Assembly: GCF_018294505.1 (NCBI RefSeq) | Contig: NC_057802.1 | Span: forward strand, 313,276,209 to 313,340,208 | From: Triticum aestivum | Lineage: Eukaryota; Streptophyta; Magnoliopsida; Poales; Poaceae | DNA length: 64,000 nucleotides | Direction of reading: 5' to 3' | Shown here: positions 11,071-22,868 of the stretch, in pieces | Numbering within the stretch: position 1 is the stretch's first letter | Layout of the letters: each line of letters begins with the position of its first letter | Notes under the pieces: generated by a model | Told to the model about the DNA's origin: nothing | Database searches by the model: none | Seen by the model: only the letters and a program-made list of their open reading frames with translations | Made by a program: the position numbers and the translations under genes

Positions 11071-12297
11071 GGTTTTATGCGTTGATGTTATATGCACGAG
11101 TAGAACACAAGTGAGTTGTGGGCGATATAAGTCATACTGCTTACCAGCATGTCATATTTTGGTTCGGCGGTATTGTGAGATGAAGCGGCCCGGACCGACA
11201 TTACGCGTACGCTTACGCGAGACTGGTTTCACCGTTGCGAGCACTCGTTGCTTAAAGGTGACTGGCGGGTGTCTGTCTCTCTCACTTTAGTTGAACCGAG
11301 TGTGGCTACGCCCGGTCCTTGCGAAGGTTAAAACAGCACCAACTTGACAAACTATCGTTGTGGTTTTGATGCGTAGGTAAGAACGGTTCTTGCTAAGCCC
11401 GTAGCAGCCACGTAAAACTTGCAACAACAAAGTAGAGGACGTCTAACTTGTTTTTGCAGGGCATGTTGTGATGTGATATGGTCAATACATGATGCTGAAT
11501 TTTATTGTATGAGATGATCATGTTTTGTAACCGAGTTATCGGCAACTGGCAGTAGCCATATGGTTGTCGCTTTATTGTATGCAATGCAATCGCCATGTAA
11601 TTGTTTTACTTTATCACTAAGCGGTAGCGATAGTCGTAGAAGCAATAGTTGGCGAGATGACAATGATGCTACGATGGAGATCAAGGTGTCGCGCCGGTGA
11701 CGATGGAGATCATGACGGTGCTTCGGAGATGGAGATCACAAGCACAAGATGATGATGGCCATATCATATCACTTATATTGATTGCATGTGATGTTTATCT
11801 TTTATGCATCTTATCTTGCTTTGATTGACGGTAGCATTATAAGATGATCTCTCACTAAATTTCAGGATAAAAGTGTTCTCCCTGAGTATGCACCGTTGCC
11901 AAAGTTCGTCGTGCCCAGACACCACGTGATGATCGGGTGTGATAAGCTCTACGTCCATCTACAACGGGTGCAAGCCAGTTTTGCACACGCAGAATACTCA
12001 GGTTAAACTTGACGAGCCTAGCATATGCAGATATGGCCCCGGAACACTGAGACCGAAAGGTCGAGCGTGAATCATATAGTCGATATGATCAACATAGTGA
12101 TGTTCACCATTGAAAACTACTCCATTTCACGTGATGATCGGTTATGGTTTAGTTGATTTGGATCACGTAATCACTTAGATGATTAGAGGGATGTCTATCT
12201 AAGTGGGAGTTCTTAAGTAATATGATTAATAGAACTTAAATTTATCATGAACTTAGTACCTGATAGTATCTTGCTTGTCTATGTTAATTGTAGATAG
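11071..12297 (+). other. Untranslated leader of Copia A
   Basis: About 1.2 kb lies between primer-binding site and gag. Short ORFs only. The later part (about 11850-12250) matches the leader of Copia B (37862-38284, reversed), confirming common family structure. Packaging signals are expected here, but none can be named from sequence alone. Confidence 0.75.
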
Positions 12298-13545
12298 ATG
12301 GCCCGTGCTGTTGTTCCGTTGAATTTTAATGTGTTCCTTGAGAAAGCAAAGTTGAAAGATGATGGTAGCAATTACACGGACTGGGTCCGTAACTTGAGGA
12401 TTATCCTCATTGCTGCACAGAAGAATTACGTCCCGGAAGCACCGCTGGGTGCCAGGCCTGCTGCAAGAGCAACACCAGAGGTTATGAACGTCTGGCAGAG
12501 CAAAGCTGATGACTACTCGATAGTTCAGTGTGCCATGCTTTACGGCTTAGAACCGGGTCTTCAACGACGTTTTGAACGTCATGGAGCATATGAGATGTTC
12601 CAGGAGTTGAATTTAATATTTCAAGCAAATGCCCGGATTGAGAGATATGAAGTCTCCAATAAGTTCTATAGCTGCAAGATGGAAGAGAATAGTTCTGTCA
12701 GTGAGCATATACTCAAAATGTCTGGGTATAACAATCACTTGATTCAACTGGGAGTTAATCTTCCGGATGATAGCGTCATTGACAGAATTCTTCAATCACT
12801 GCCACCAAGCTACAAGAGCTTCATGATGAACTATAACATGCAAGGGATGAATAAGACAATTCCCGAGCTCTTCGCAATGCTAAAGGGAGCGGAGGTAGAA
12901 ATCAAAAAGGAGCATCAAGTGTTGATGGTCAATAAGACCACTAGTTTCAAGAAAAAGGGCAAAGGGAAGAAGAAGGGGAACTTCAAGAAGAATAGCAAGC
13001 AATTTGTTGTTTAGGAGAAGAAACCCAAATCTGGACCTAAGCCTGAGACTGAGTGCTTCTACTGCAAGCAGACTGCTCACTGGAAGCGGAACTGCCCCAA
13101 GTATTTGGCGGATAAGAAGGATGGCAAAGTGAACAAAGGTATATGTGATATACATGTTATTGATGTGTACCTTACCAGAGCTCGCAGTAGCACCTGGGAA
13201 TTTGATACTGGTTCTGTTGCTAATATTTGCGACTCGAAACAGGGACTACGGATTAAGCGAACACTGGCCAAGGACGAGGTGATGATGCGCGTGGGAAACG
13301 GTTCCAAAGTCGATGTGATCGCCGTCGGCACGCTACCTCTACATCTACCTTCGGGATTAGTATTAGACCTAAATAATTGTTATTTGGTGCCAACGTTGAG
13401 CATGAACATTATATCTGGATCTTGTTTGATGCGAGACGGTTATTCATTTAAATCAGAGAATAATGGTTGTTCTATTTATATGAGTAATATCTTTTATGGT
13501 CATGCACCCTTGAAGAGTGGTCTATTTTTTAATGAATCTCGGTAG
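12298..13545 (+). pseudogene. gag: Copia A gag and protease region
   Basis: The ATG at 12298 opens a Copia gag: a UBN2-type capsid region (YTDWVRNLRIIL near residue 27 to about residue 185), a Lys-rich tail, and a zinc knuckle CFYCKQTAHWKRNC with the CX2CX4HX4C spacing. An in-frame TAG at 13012-13014 sits between the basic tail and the knuckle. The protease follows in the same frame with the active-site DTGS (WEFDTGSVANIC) and a later LPSGLVLDL segment. The frame ends at 13543-13545; the integrase is in the next frame, so an indel lies near 13535. Gag would form the particle and bind RNA; protease would process the polyprotein. Confidence 0.9.
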
Positions 13546-14824
13546 TAGTGACACACATATTCATAATGTCGAAGCCAAAAGATGCAGAGTTGATAATGAT
13601 AGTGCAACTTATTTGTGGCACTGCCGTTTAGGTCATATCAGTGTAAAGCGCATGAAGAAACTCCATAATGATGGACTTTCGGAATCACTTGATTATGAAT
13701 CACTTGGTACTTGCGAACCGTGTCTCATGGGCAAGATGACTAAAACACCATTCTCCGGAACTATGGAGAGAGCAACTAATTTATTGGAAATCATACATAC
13801 AGATGTATGTGGTCCGATGAATATTGAGGCTCATGGCGGATATCGTTATTTTCTCACCTTCACAGATGATTTGAGCAGATATGGGTATATCTACTGAATG
13901 AAACATAAGTCTGAAACATTTGAAAAGTTCAAAGAATTTCAGAGCGAAGTTGAAAATCATCGTAACAAGAAAATAAAGTTTCTACGATCAGATCGTGGAG
14001 GAGAATATTTGAGTTACAAGTTTGGCCTACATTTGAAACAATGCGGAATAGTTTCGCAACTCACGCCACCCGGAACACCACAACGTAATGGTGTGTCCGA
14101 ACGTCGTAATCGTACTTTACTAGATATGGTGCGATCCATGATGTCTCTTACGGATTTACCGCTATCGTTTTGGGGTTATGCTTTAGAGACAGCTGCATTC
14201 ACTCTAAATAGGACACCATCGAAATCCGTTGAGACGACACCTTATGAACTATGGTTTGGCAAGAAACCAAAGTTGTCGTTTCTTAAAGTTTGGGGTTGCG
14301 ATGCTTATGTGAATAAACTTCAACCTGATAAGCTCGAACCTAAATCGGAGAAATGTGTCTTCATAGGATACCCAAAGGAGACTGTTGGGTACACCTTCTA
14401 TCACAGATCCGAAGGCAAGACATTCGTTGCTAAGAATGGATCCTTTCTGGAGAAGGAGTTTCTCTCGAAAGAAGTGAGTGGGAGGAAAGTAGAAATTGAT
14501 GAGGTAACTGTACCTGCTCCCTTATTGGAAAGTAGATCATCACAGAAACCAGTTTCTGCGACACCTACACCAATTAGTGAGGAAGTTAATGATAATGATC
14601 ATGAAACTTCAGATCAAGTTATTACTGAACCTCGTAGGTCAACCGGATCAAGATCCGCACCAGAGTGGTACGGTAATCCTGTTCTGGAGGTTATGTTACT
14701 AGACCATGACGAACCTACGAACTATGAAGAAGCGATGGTGAGCCCAGATTCCGCAAAATGGCTTGAGGCCATGAAATCCGAGATGGGATCCATGAATGAG
14801 AACAAAGTATGGACTTTTGGTTGA
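13546..14824 (+). pseudogene. pol: Copia A integrase
   Basis: It starts with the GAG-pre-integrase HHCC region (LWHCRLGHISVKRMKKLH, then CEPCLMGK) and has the catalytic residues Asp in HTDVCGPM, Asp in RSDRGGEY and Glu in RNGVSERRNRTLLDMV. The C-terminal GKKPKLSFLKVWGC motif is typical of Copia integrases. A TGA at 13895-13897 splits the core, and a one-base insertion around 14818 shifts the frame just before RT. Homology with Copia B continues across both breaks. Confidence 0.9.
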
Positions 14825-16286
14825 CTTGCCCGATGATCGGCAAGCCATTGAAAATAAATGGATCTTCAAGAAGAAGACTAACGCTGACGGTAATGTTACT
14901 GTCTATAAAGCTCGACTTGTTGCGAAAGATTTTTGACAAGTTCAAGGGATTGACTACGATGAGACCTTCTCACCCGTAGCGATGCTCAAGTCTGTCCGAA
15001 TCATGTTAGCAATTGCCGCATTTTATGATTATGAAATTTGGCAAATGGATGTCAAAACTGCATTCCTGAATGGATTTCTGGAAGAAGAGTTGTATATGAT
15101 GCAACCGGAAGGTTTTGTCGATCCAAAGGGAGCTAACAAAGTGTGCAAGCTCCAGCGATCCATTTATGGACTGGTGCAAGCCTCTCGGAGTTGGAATAAA
15201 CGCTTTGATAGTGTGATCAAAGCATTTGGTTTTATACAGACTTTTGGGGAAGCCTGTATTTACAAGAAAGTGAGTGGGAGCTCAGTAGCATTTCTGATAT
15301 TATATGTGGATGACATATTACTGATTGGAAATGATATAGAATTTCTGGATAGCATAAAGGGATACTTGAATAAGAGTTTTTCAATGAAAGACCTCGGTGA
15401 AGCTGCATATATATTGGGCATCAAGATCTATAGAGATAGATCAAGACGCTTAATTGGACTTTCACAAAGCACATACCTTGACAAAGTTTTGAAGAAGTTC
15501 AAAATGGATCAAGCAAAGATAGGGTTCTTGCCTATATTACAAGGTGTGAGATTGAGTAAGACTCAATGCCCGACCACTGCAGAAGATAGAGAGAAGATGA
15601 AAGATGTTCCCTATGCTTCAGCCATAGGCTCTATCATGTATGCAATGCTGTGTACCAGACCTGATGTGTGCCTTGATATAAGTTTAGCAGGGAGGTACCA
15701 AAGTAATCCAGGAGTGGATCACTGGACAGCGGTCAAGAACATCCTGAAATACCTAAAAAGGACTAAGGATATGTTTCTCGTTTATGGAGGTGACAAAGAG
15801 CTCATCGTAAATGGTTACATTGATGCAAGCTTTGACACTGATCCGGACGATTCTAAATCACAAACCGGATACGTGTTTACATTGAACGGTGGAGCTGTCA
15901 GTTGGTGCAGTTCTAAGCAAAGTGTCGTGGCGGGATCTACGTGTGAAGCGGAGTACATAGCTGCTTCGGAAGCAGCAAATGAAGGAGTTTGGATGAAGGA
16001 GTTCATATCCGATCTAGGTGTCATACCTAGTGCATCGGGTCCAATGAAAATCTTTTATGACAATACTGGTACAATTACCTTAGCAAAGGAATCCAGATTT
16101 CACAAGAGAACCAAGCACATCAAAAGATGCTTCAATTCCATCCGGGATTTAGTCCAGGTGGGAGACATAGAAATTTGCAAGATACATACGGATCTGAATG
16201 TTGCAGACCCGTTGACTAAGCCTCTTCCACGAGCAAAACATGATCAGCACCAAGACTCCATGGGTGTAAGAATCATTACTGTGTAA
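14825..16286 (+). pseudogene. pol: Copia A reverse transcriptase and RNase H
   Basis: RT motifs in order: WIFKKKT near 14860, MDVKTAFLNGFLEEELYM, LYVDDILLIGND (the YVDD active site) and KDLGEAAYILGI. RNase H follows with DASFDTD, SVVAGSTCEAEYIAASEA, DNTGTITLA and HIKRCF. The TGA at 14934-14936 stands where related copies have Arg (CGA). From 14982 on the frame is open to the stop at 16284-16286, 434 codons. Copia order (integrase before RT) is clear. Confidence 0.92.
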
Positions 16287-16308
16287 TCTAGATTATTGAC
16301 TCTAGTGC

Positions 16309-16319
16309 AAGTGGGAGAC
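16309..16319 (+). other. Polypurine tract of Copia A
   Basis: AAGTGGGAGAC directly precedes the 3' LTR. The same tract, reversed, touches the Copia B LTR at 32297. Confidence 0.85.
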
Positions 16320-18053
16320 TGAAGGAAATATGCCCTAGAGGCAATAATAAAGTTATTATTTATTTCCTTATATCATGATAAATGTTTATTATTCATGCTA
16401 GAATTGTATTAACCGGAAACATAATACTTGTGTGAATACATAGACAAGCAGAGTGTCACTAGTATGCCTCTACTTGACTAGCTCGTTGATCAAAGATGGT
16501 TATGTTTCCTAGCCATAGACATGAGTTGTCATTTGATTAACGGGATCACATCATTAGGAGAATGATGTGATTGACTTGACCCATTCCGTTAGCTTAGCAC
16601 TCGATCGTTTAGTATGTTGCTATTGCTTTCTTCATGACTTATACATGTTCCTATGACTATGAGATTATGCAACTCCCGTTTACCGGAGGAACACTTTGTG
16701 TGCAACCAAACGTCACAACGTAACTGGGTGATTATAAAGGTGCTCTACAGGTGTCTCCAAAGGTACTTGTTGGGTTGGCGTATTTCGAGATTAGGATTTG
16801 TCACTCCGATTGTCGGAGAGGTATCTCTGGGCCCACTCAGTAATACACATCACTATAAGCCTTGCAAGCATTGTAACTAATGAGTTAGTTGCGGGATGAT
16901 GTATTACGGAACGAGTAAAGAGACTTGCCGGTAACGATATTGAACTAGGTATCGAGATACTGACGATCGAATCTCGGGCAAATAACATACCGATGACAAA
17001 GGGAACAACGTATGTTGTTATGCGGTCTGACCGATAAAGATCTTCGTAGAATATGTGGGAGCCAATATGAGCATCCAGGTTCCGCTATTGGTTATTGACC
17101 GGAGAGGTGTCTCGGTCATGTCTACATAGTTCTCGAACCCGTAGGGTCCGCACGCTTAATGTTACGATGACAGTTATATTATGAGTTTATATGTTTTGAT
17201 GTACCGAAGGTTGTTCGGAGTCCCGGATGTGATCACGGACAAAACGAGGAGTCTCGAAATGGTCGAGACATAAAGATTGATATATTGGAAGCCTATGTTT
17301 GGATATCGGAAGTATTCCGGGTGAAATCGGGATTTTTCCGGAGTACCGGGAGGTTACCGGAACCCCCCGGTAACTTAATGGGCCTTAGTGGGCCTAGGTG
17401 GAAGAGAGGAGAGGAGGCCAGGGCAGGGCCGCACGCCCCTCCCCCCAGTCCGAATAGGACAAGGAGAGGGGGGCGGCGCCCCCCTTTCCTTCCTCCCCTC
17501 CACCTCTTCCCCCTCTCTCTCCTAGTCCAACATGGAAAAGGGGGGAGTCCTACTCCCGGTAGGAGTAGGACTCCTCCTGGCGCGCCTCTCCCCTTTGGCC
17601 GGCCGAACCCCCCTTGCTCCTTTATATACGGGGGCAGGGGGCACCTCTAGACACACAATTGATCATTGATCTCTTAGCCGTGTGCGGTGCCCCCCTCCAC
17701 CATATTACACCTCGATAATATCGTAGCGGTGCTTAGGCGAAGCCCTGCGTCGGTAGAACATCACCATTGTCACCACGCCGTCGTGCTGACGAAACTTTCC
17801 CTCAACACTCGGCTGGATCGGAGTTCGAGGGACGTCATCGAGCTGAACGTGTGCTGAACTCGGAGGTGCCGTGCGTTCTGTACTTGATCGGTCGGATCGT
17901 GAAGACGTACGACTACATCAACCGCGTTGTGTTAACGCTTCCGCTTTCGGTCTACGAGGGTATGTGGAAAATCACTCTTCCCTCTCGTTGCTATGCATCA
18001 CCATGATCTTGCGTGTGCGTAGGAAAATTTTGAAATTACTACGTTACCCAACA
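16320..18053 (+). repeat. 3' LTR of Copia A (1734 bp)
   Basis: It is nearly identical to the 5' LTR, including the 13-bp inverted repeat (17544-17574) and TATA box. Followed by the ACATG duplicate. Confidence 0.95.
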
Positions 18054-18058
18054 ACATG
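18054..18058. repeat. Right TSD of Copia A (ACATG)
   Basis: It matches 9314-9318 exactly; the host element resumes at 18059. Confidence 0.95.
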
Positions 18059-20496
18059 AGCGTGAGCCATGGACATCGCACTATGGGTGGAATAGAATAT
18101 AATGATGGGGGTTGTGTGGAGAAGACAAAAAAGGAGAAATCTCACATTGACGCGGCTAATCAATGGGCTATGGAGATGCCCATCAATTGATGTCAATGCG
18201 AGGAGTAGGGATTGCCATGCAACGGATGCACTAGAGCTATAAATGTATGAAAGCTCATCAAAAGAAACTAAGTGGGTGTGCATCCAACTTGCTTGCTCAC
18301 GAAGACCTAGGGCATTTGAGGAAGCCCATTGTTGGAATATACAAGCCAAGTTCTACAATGAAAAATTCCCACTAGTATATGAAAGTGACAATATAAGAGA
18401 CTCTCTATCATGAAGATCATGGTGCTACTTTGAAGCACAAGTGGAAAAAGGATAGTAGCATTGTCCCTTTTATTTTCTATTTTTATTTGTTTGGCCTTTC
18501 TTTTTTTTCTTTTTTTTCCGGGACAATGCTCTATTAATGATGATCATCACACTTCTATTTATTTACAACTCAAAGATTACAACTCGATAATAGAACAAAG
18601 TATGACTCTATATGAATGCCTCCGGCGGTGTACCGAGATGGGCAATGAATCAAGAGTGACATTTATGAAATTATGCATGGTGGCTTTGCCACAAATATGA
18701 TGTCACCTACATGATTATGCAAGGCAATATGACAATGATGAAGCGTGTCATAATAAACGGAACGGTGGAAAGTTGCATGGCAATACATCTCGAAATGGCT
18801 ATGGAAATGCCATAATAGGTAGGTATGGTGGCTGTTTTGAGGAAGATATAAGAAGGTTTATGTGTGATAGAGCGTATCATATCACGGGGGTTGGATGCAC
18901 CGGCGAAGTTTACACCAACTCTCAAGGTGAGAAAGGGCAATGCACGGTACCGAAGAGGCTAGCAATGATGGAAAGGTGAGAGTGCGTATAATCCATGGAC
19001 TCCACATTAGTCATAAAGAACTCACATACTTATTGCAAAAATCTACAAGTCATCAAAAACCAAGCATTACGCACATGCTCCTAGGGGGATAGATTGGTAG
19101 GAAAAGACCATCGCTCGTCCCCAACCGCCACTCATAAGCAAGACAATCAAAGAAACACCTCATGCTTCAAATTTGTCACACAACATTTACCATAAGTGCA
19201 TGCTACGGGACTTGCAAACTCTAACACAAGTATTTATCAAATTCACAACTACTCAACTAGCATGACTCTAATATTACCATCTTCATATCTCAAAACAATC
19301 ATTAAGTATCAAACTTCTCATAGTATTCAATGCACTCTATATGAAAGTTTTTATTATACCCATCTTGGATGCCTATCATATTAAGACTAGTTTTATAGCC
19401 AAAGCAAATTACCATGCTGTTCTAAAGGACTCTCAAAATAATATAAGTGAAGCATGAGAGATCAATAATTCTAATAAAATAAAACCACCACCGTGCTCTG
19501 AAAGATATAAGCGAAGCACGAGAGCAAAATTGTCTAGCTCAAAAGATATAAGTGAAGCACAAAGAGTATTCTAATAAATTCCGATTCATGTGCATCTCTC
19601 CAAAAGGTGTGTACAGCAAGGATGATTGTGGTAAACTAAAAATCAAAGACTCAAATCATAGAAGGCGCTCCAAGCAAAACACATATCATGTGGTGAATAA
19701 AAATATAGCCTCAAGTAAAGTTACCGATGGACGAAGACGAAAGAGGGGATGCCTTCCAGGGCATCCCCAAGCTTAGGCTTTTGGTTGTCCTTGAATTTTA
19801 CCTTGGGGTGCCTTGGTCATCCCCAAGCTTATGATCTTGCCACTCCTTATTCCAAAATCCATCAAATCTTTACCCCAAAACTTGAAAACTTCACTACACA
19901 AAACTCAACAGAAAATCTCATGAGCTCCGTTAGTATAAGAAAACAAATCACCACTTTAAGGTACTGTAATGAACTCATTCTTTATTTATATTGGTGTTAA
20001 ACCTACTGTATTCCAACTTATCTACGGTTCATACCCCCTGATACTAGCCATATATTCATTAAAATAAGCAAACAACACACGAAAAAAGAATCTGTCAAAA
20101 ACAGAATAGTCTGTAGTAATCTGTATCAAACGTATACTTCTGTAACTCCAAAAATTCTGAAATAAGTTGGTGGACGTGAGGAATTTGTCTATTAATCATC
20201 TGAACAAATAATCAACCTGAAAGCACTCTCCAGTAAAAAATGGCAGCTAATCTCGTGAGCGCTAAAGTTTCTGTTTTTTACAGCAAGATCATAAAGACTT
20301 CACCCAAGTGTTCCCAAAGGTTCTACTTGGCACAAACACTAATTAAAACATAAAAACACATCCAAACAGAAGCTAGATGAATTATTTATTACTAAACAGA
20401 AACAAAAAAGCAAGGAACAAAAATAAAATTGGGTTGCCTCCCAACAAGCGCTATCGTTTAACGCCCCTAGCTAGGCATTGATAATTTCGATGATGC
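18059..20496 (-). other. Non-coding internal region of Athila-lineage element
   Basis: About 2.4 kb of A/T-rich DNA has no ORF with protein-like composition and no gag-pol motif. Copies of a polypurine-tract-like motif (minus strand TAAGCTTGGGGATGC) occur at 19761-19776 and 19818-19831. T-rich runs occur around 18470-18520. Confidence 0.7.
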
Positions 20497-21330
20497 TCAC
20501 ATAAAAGATAGCAATTGAAACACGAAGAGAGGATCATGTAGCATATGAAAATCACATCTAAGTCTAACATACTTCCTATGCATAGGAATTTTATAGGAAA
20601 ACAAACTAGCAAGACAAGCAAGATCTAGCATATGCACGGAAGTGGGAAGAAACAATAGCAATCTCAACATAACGAGAGGTAATTTAGTAACATGAAAATT
20701 TCTACAACCATATTTTCCTCTCTCATAATAATTACATGCAGGATCATAAGCAAATTCAACAATATAGCTATCACAAAACATATTCTTAACACGATCCACA
20801 TGTATGCAAAGTTGACACTGTTCCAAAATAGTGGGATTAACATTAACTAAAGTCACGACCTCTCCAAACGCACTTTTATCAAAAACTTCATAAGATTGAA
20901 CATTCTCCAAATATGTGGGATATAAAGTTGACACTCTTCCAAACCCACTTTCAATATTATTGCAAACATTATTATCAATCTCATATTCATCATGGGGCTT
21001 AAATAAATTTTCAAGATCATAAGAAGAATCACCCCAATCATGATCATTGCAACAAATAGTAGTCATAGCAAAACTAGCATCCCCAAGCTTAGGGTTTTGC
21101 ATATTATTAGCACAATAGACATCAATAGAATTTATAATAACATCATTGCAATCATGATTTTGATCCAAAGATCTATCATGAATCACTTCATAAAGCACTT
21201 CATCACAATTTTCATATTCACGAATTTCAAGCAAAACCTCATAAAGATAATCTAGTGCACAAAACTCACTAGCAATTGATTCATCATAATTGGATCTCTT
21301 AAAGAGATTAGCAAGTGGATGAGGATCCAC
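20497..21330 (-). CDS. Unknown 277-aa protein in the gag position of a non-autonomous element
   Basis: This is the only long uninterrupted ORF of its element; no known domain is recognised. The first 190 residues are acidic (many Asp/Glu, Asn, Tyr, Cys), with motifs such as ENCDEVLYEVIHDR. The C-terminal 60 residues are hydrophobic and Leu/Phe-rich (LVMLRLLLFLPTSVHMLDLA), possibly a membrane segment. It begins MDPHPLANLF; the gag of Athila-lineage element D begins MESNPLRGLF, so the N-terminus may derive from gag. The start lies about 180 bases from where the 5' LTR should be. Being open over 834 bases in such an old, truncated element is notable. Function unknown. Confidence 0.55.
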   Translation of the reverse strand: MDPHPLANLFKRSNYDESIASEFCALDYLYEVLLEIREYENCDEVLYEVIHDRSLDQNHDCNDVIINSIDVYCANNMQNPKLGDASFAMTTICCNDHDWGDSSYDLENLFKPHDEYEIDNNVCNNIESGFGRVSTLYPTYLENVQSYEVFDKSAFGEVVTLVNVNPTILEQCQLCIHVDRVKNMFCDSYIVEFAYDPACNYYERGKYGCRNFHVTKLPLVMLRLLLFLPTSVHMLDLACLASLFSYKIPMHRKYVRLRCDFHMLHDPLFVFQLLSFM

Positions 21331-21510
21331 AAACTTTTAGCAAGCAAAGATGCAAGCAAAAAGAAGGTACATGGTAACACAAGATCGAACGGAAGGAGGG
21401 CGAAGAAAAGGCAAAGGTGAAGTGGGGGAGAGGAAAACGAGAGGCGAATGGCAAATAATGTAATGCGAGGGAGAAGAGTTTGTGATGGGTACTTGGTTGT
21501 CTTGACTTGT
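21331..21510 (-). other. Leader remnant of Athila-lineage element and junction
   Basis: Non-coding purine-rich plus strand up to about 21510, where the sequence passes into a Fatima-like antisense exon without any LTR or primer-binding site. The exact join could shift by a few bases. Confidence 0.6.
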
Positions 21511-22868
21511 GCCTCCTTCAAAAGAAGGAGGTGCACCTATTCCTCCGGTGACCTCTGTCCATCCAGAGGCACCGGATACTCTACTGGAAGCGCTGCAAAG
21601 TGCTTCCATTGTTGAGGAACACCGTATCCTCATGGGTACGATGGTTGAAAGGGTTCAGTCCGTTAAGAGCGGACTGACTGAAGCCTGCACTAGCCTTCTA
21701 ACAGGCTTTGAGGTATGCGGCGTATTTATGAAAAAAGAATGTCATAGTATAGACAGTAGCCCCCGAGACTCTGTCTGGTGTTCGAAAAGAAAAGCCTGAC
21801 AAAGGATCAAATGATTTTCGTAGGAGATTAACCATACATGTCTATGTGAATAAGCAGGCGTCGATGCTAGCTGCGACCTCCCATGCCGCCGAAGTCTCCA
21901 AAATGAAGCAGAGTCTGGAGCGGGCCGAGGAAGAGCTCGGCCGTGTGAAAAAACAACTAGAGGACCGGCAAGGTATGCAATGGCCTATTCAGATCTAGAA
22001 AGATATGAATTGTTTGTGTTGATCATGTTATCATGATATTTCGTAGGAGCGGCGTTCGAGGTGGAGACCCTCAAGAACATGCTGGCCGAGGCCCAGAAGA
22101 GAGCGGCAAAGGAACAAGCAGCCCGCGAAAAACACGAGGCAAGGGTTGGGGAGGTCCAACAGGAGCTCCAGGACGCTGTGAAGAAATGCGAGTCCTTGGA
22201 GTGCAAGAGTGCAGACCAAGAGTCCGAACTCGCTAAGGCCCGCCAAAGCGCACAAGAGGCCCAGGTTGAAGCTCCAGGAAATCTAGGAGGCCAGGAAAAT
22301 TACGACGGGTAAGTCCTTTATTATGCAGAGCAAATATGTGAAGAAAAGGTGCCTCTTACTGACCCGGATTTGGAGTTCTCCAGGAGCGTTTGCGGATCTG
22401 CCGTGCAGTGTTGCTGATGCTGCGGAGTTCTTCCGAGCCGAAGAGGGGAGGTCAACGGAGAAGCTGTTCTGGTCGCAATACCTTGCGCCAGAGCATCCGG
22501 TGCTCTTTAGCGATCAGCTGAAACAGCTGACCGAACTGCATAGGGTGGCCGAATCAGCCATGAAGGATTTGATAATCCGTCTGTGGCATGCCGAAGCCAT
22601 ACCCAGCACCTACTTCGGGCTCGTGAAGCGGTTGGTCGATGCCTGCCCTCGGCTTGATGCCATCAAGCGGTCGATCTGCATCGAAGGTGCGCGGATGGCC
22701 TTCGCCCGTGTCAAGGTGCAGTGGGCGAAGATGGACGCCGTCAAGCTCGCGACCGAGGGACCGCCCGCGGGCAAGGAGCACCGCACGCCCGAGCGGTATT
22801 TTGATGATGTCCTCAAGGGGTCCCGCATTGTAGAGGGCCAGTGTGCAAAAGACATTATCTTTGAATGA
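21511..22868 (+). pseudogene. Antisense gene of right Fatima-like element, 5' truncated and frameshifted
   Basis: Exons are 21511-21712, 21858-21972 and 22047-22868, with introns starting GTATGC and ending CAG or TAG. The middle exons encode a long coiled coil (MLAEAQKRAAKEQAAREKHE, repeated Glu/Lys/Gln). After a frameshift near 22310, the last exon encodes a conserved helical block beginning MQSKYVKKRCLLLTRI, with CIEGARMAFARVKVQWAKMD, and stops at 22866-22868. The last part lines up in layout with 3031-3622 in the left copy (CREGAREAWAMVKTRYTKLD), so both are versions of the same antisense gene, though well diverged. The 5' exon, with the domain seen at 872-1579, is missing. Function unknown. 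Confidence 0.65.

Larger units (their letters stand above)
9319..18053 (+). mobile_element. Copia A: full-length Angela-like Copia element (8735 bp)
   Basis: It has two LTRs (9319-11055, 16320-18053), a primer-binding site, gag, protease, integrase, RT-RNase H in Copia order, a polypurine tract and a perfect TSD. By eye the LTRs differ at about 30 of about 1737 positions, under 2%, so it is the youngest complete element here; at 1.3e-8 substitutions per site per year that would be below about 0.8 million years (rough). All copies of the ORF are interrupted: stops at 13012, 13895 and 14934 and frameshifts near 13535 and 14818. It could move only with proteins supplied in trans. It belongs to the BARE/WIS/Angela group by LTR start and protein motifs. 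Confidence 0.95.
7376..21510 (-). mobile_element. Athila-lineage Gypsy element (Sabrina/WHAM-like), 5' LTR missing, split by Copia A
   Basis: This is a minus-strand element with its 3' LTR at 7376-8938 and internal sequence at 8939-9318 and 18059-21510. Copia A with its duplicated ACATG separates the two internal parts. No gag or pol domain is recognisable. The only long ORF (20497-21330) occupies the place where gag should be. Nothing resembling the GGCACCGTTGCC-type primer-binding site or a second LTR appears before the sequence changes to a Fatima-like antisense gene at about 21511. The element looks non-autonomous and truncated at its 5' end. The family name is tentative. Confidence 0.75.

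Noticed and set aside
17285..17650. 121-codon open frame in Copia A 3' LTR
   Set aside because: It lies wholly in the LTR U3 region, is GC-rich with Pro/Arg bias and no start context; not a gene.
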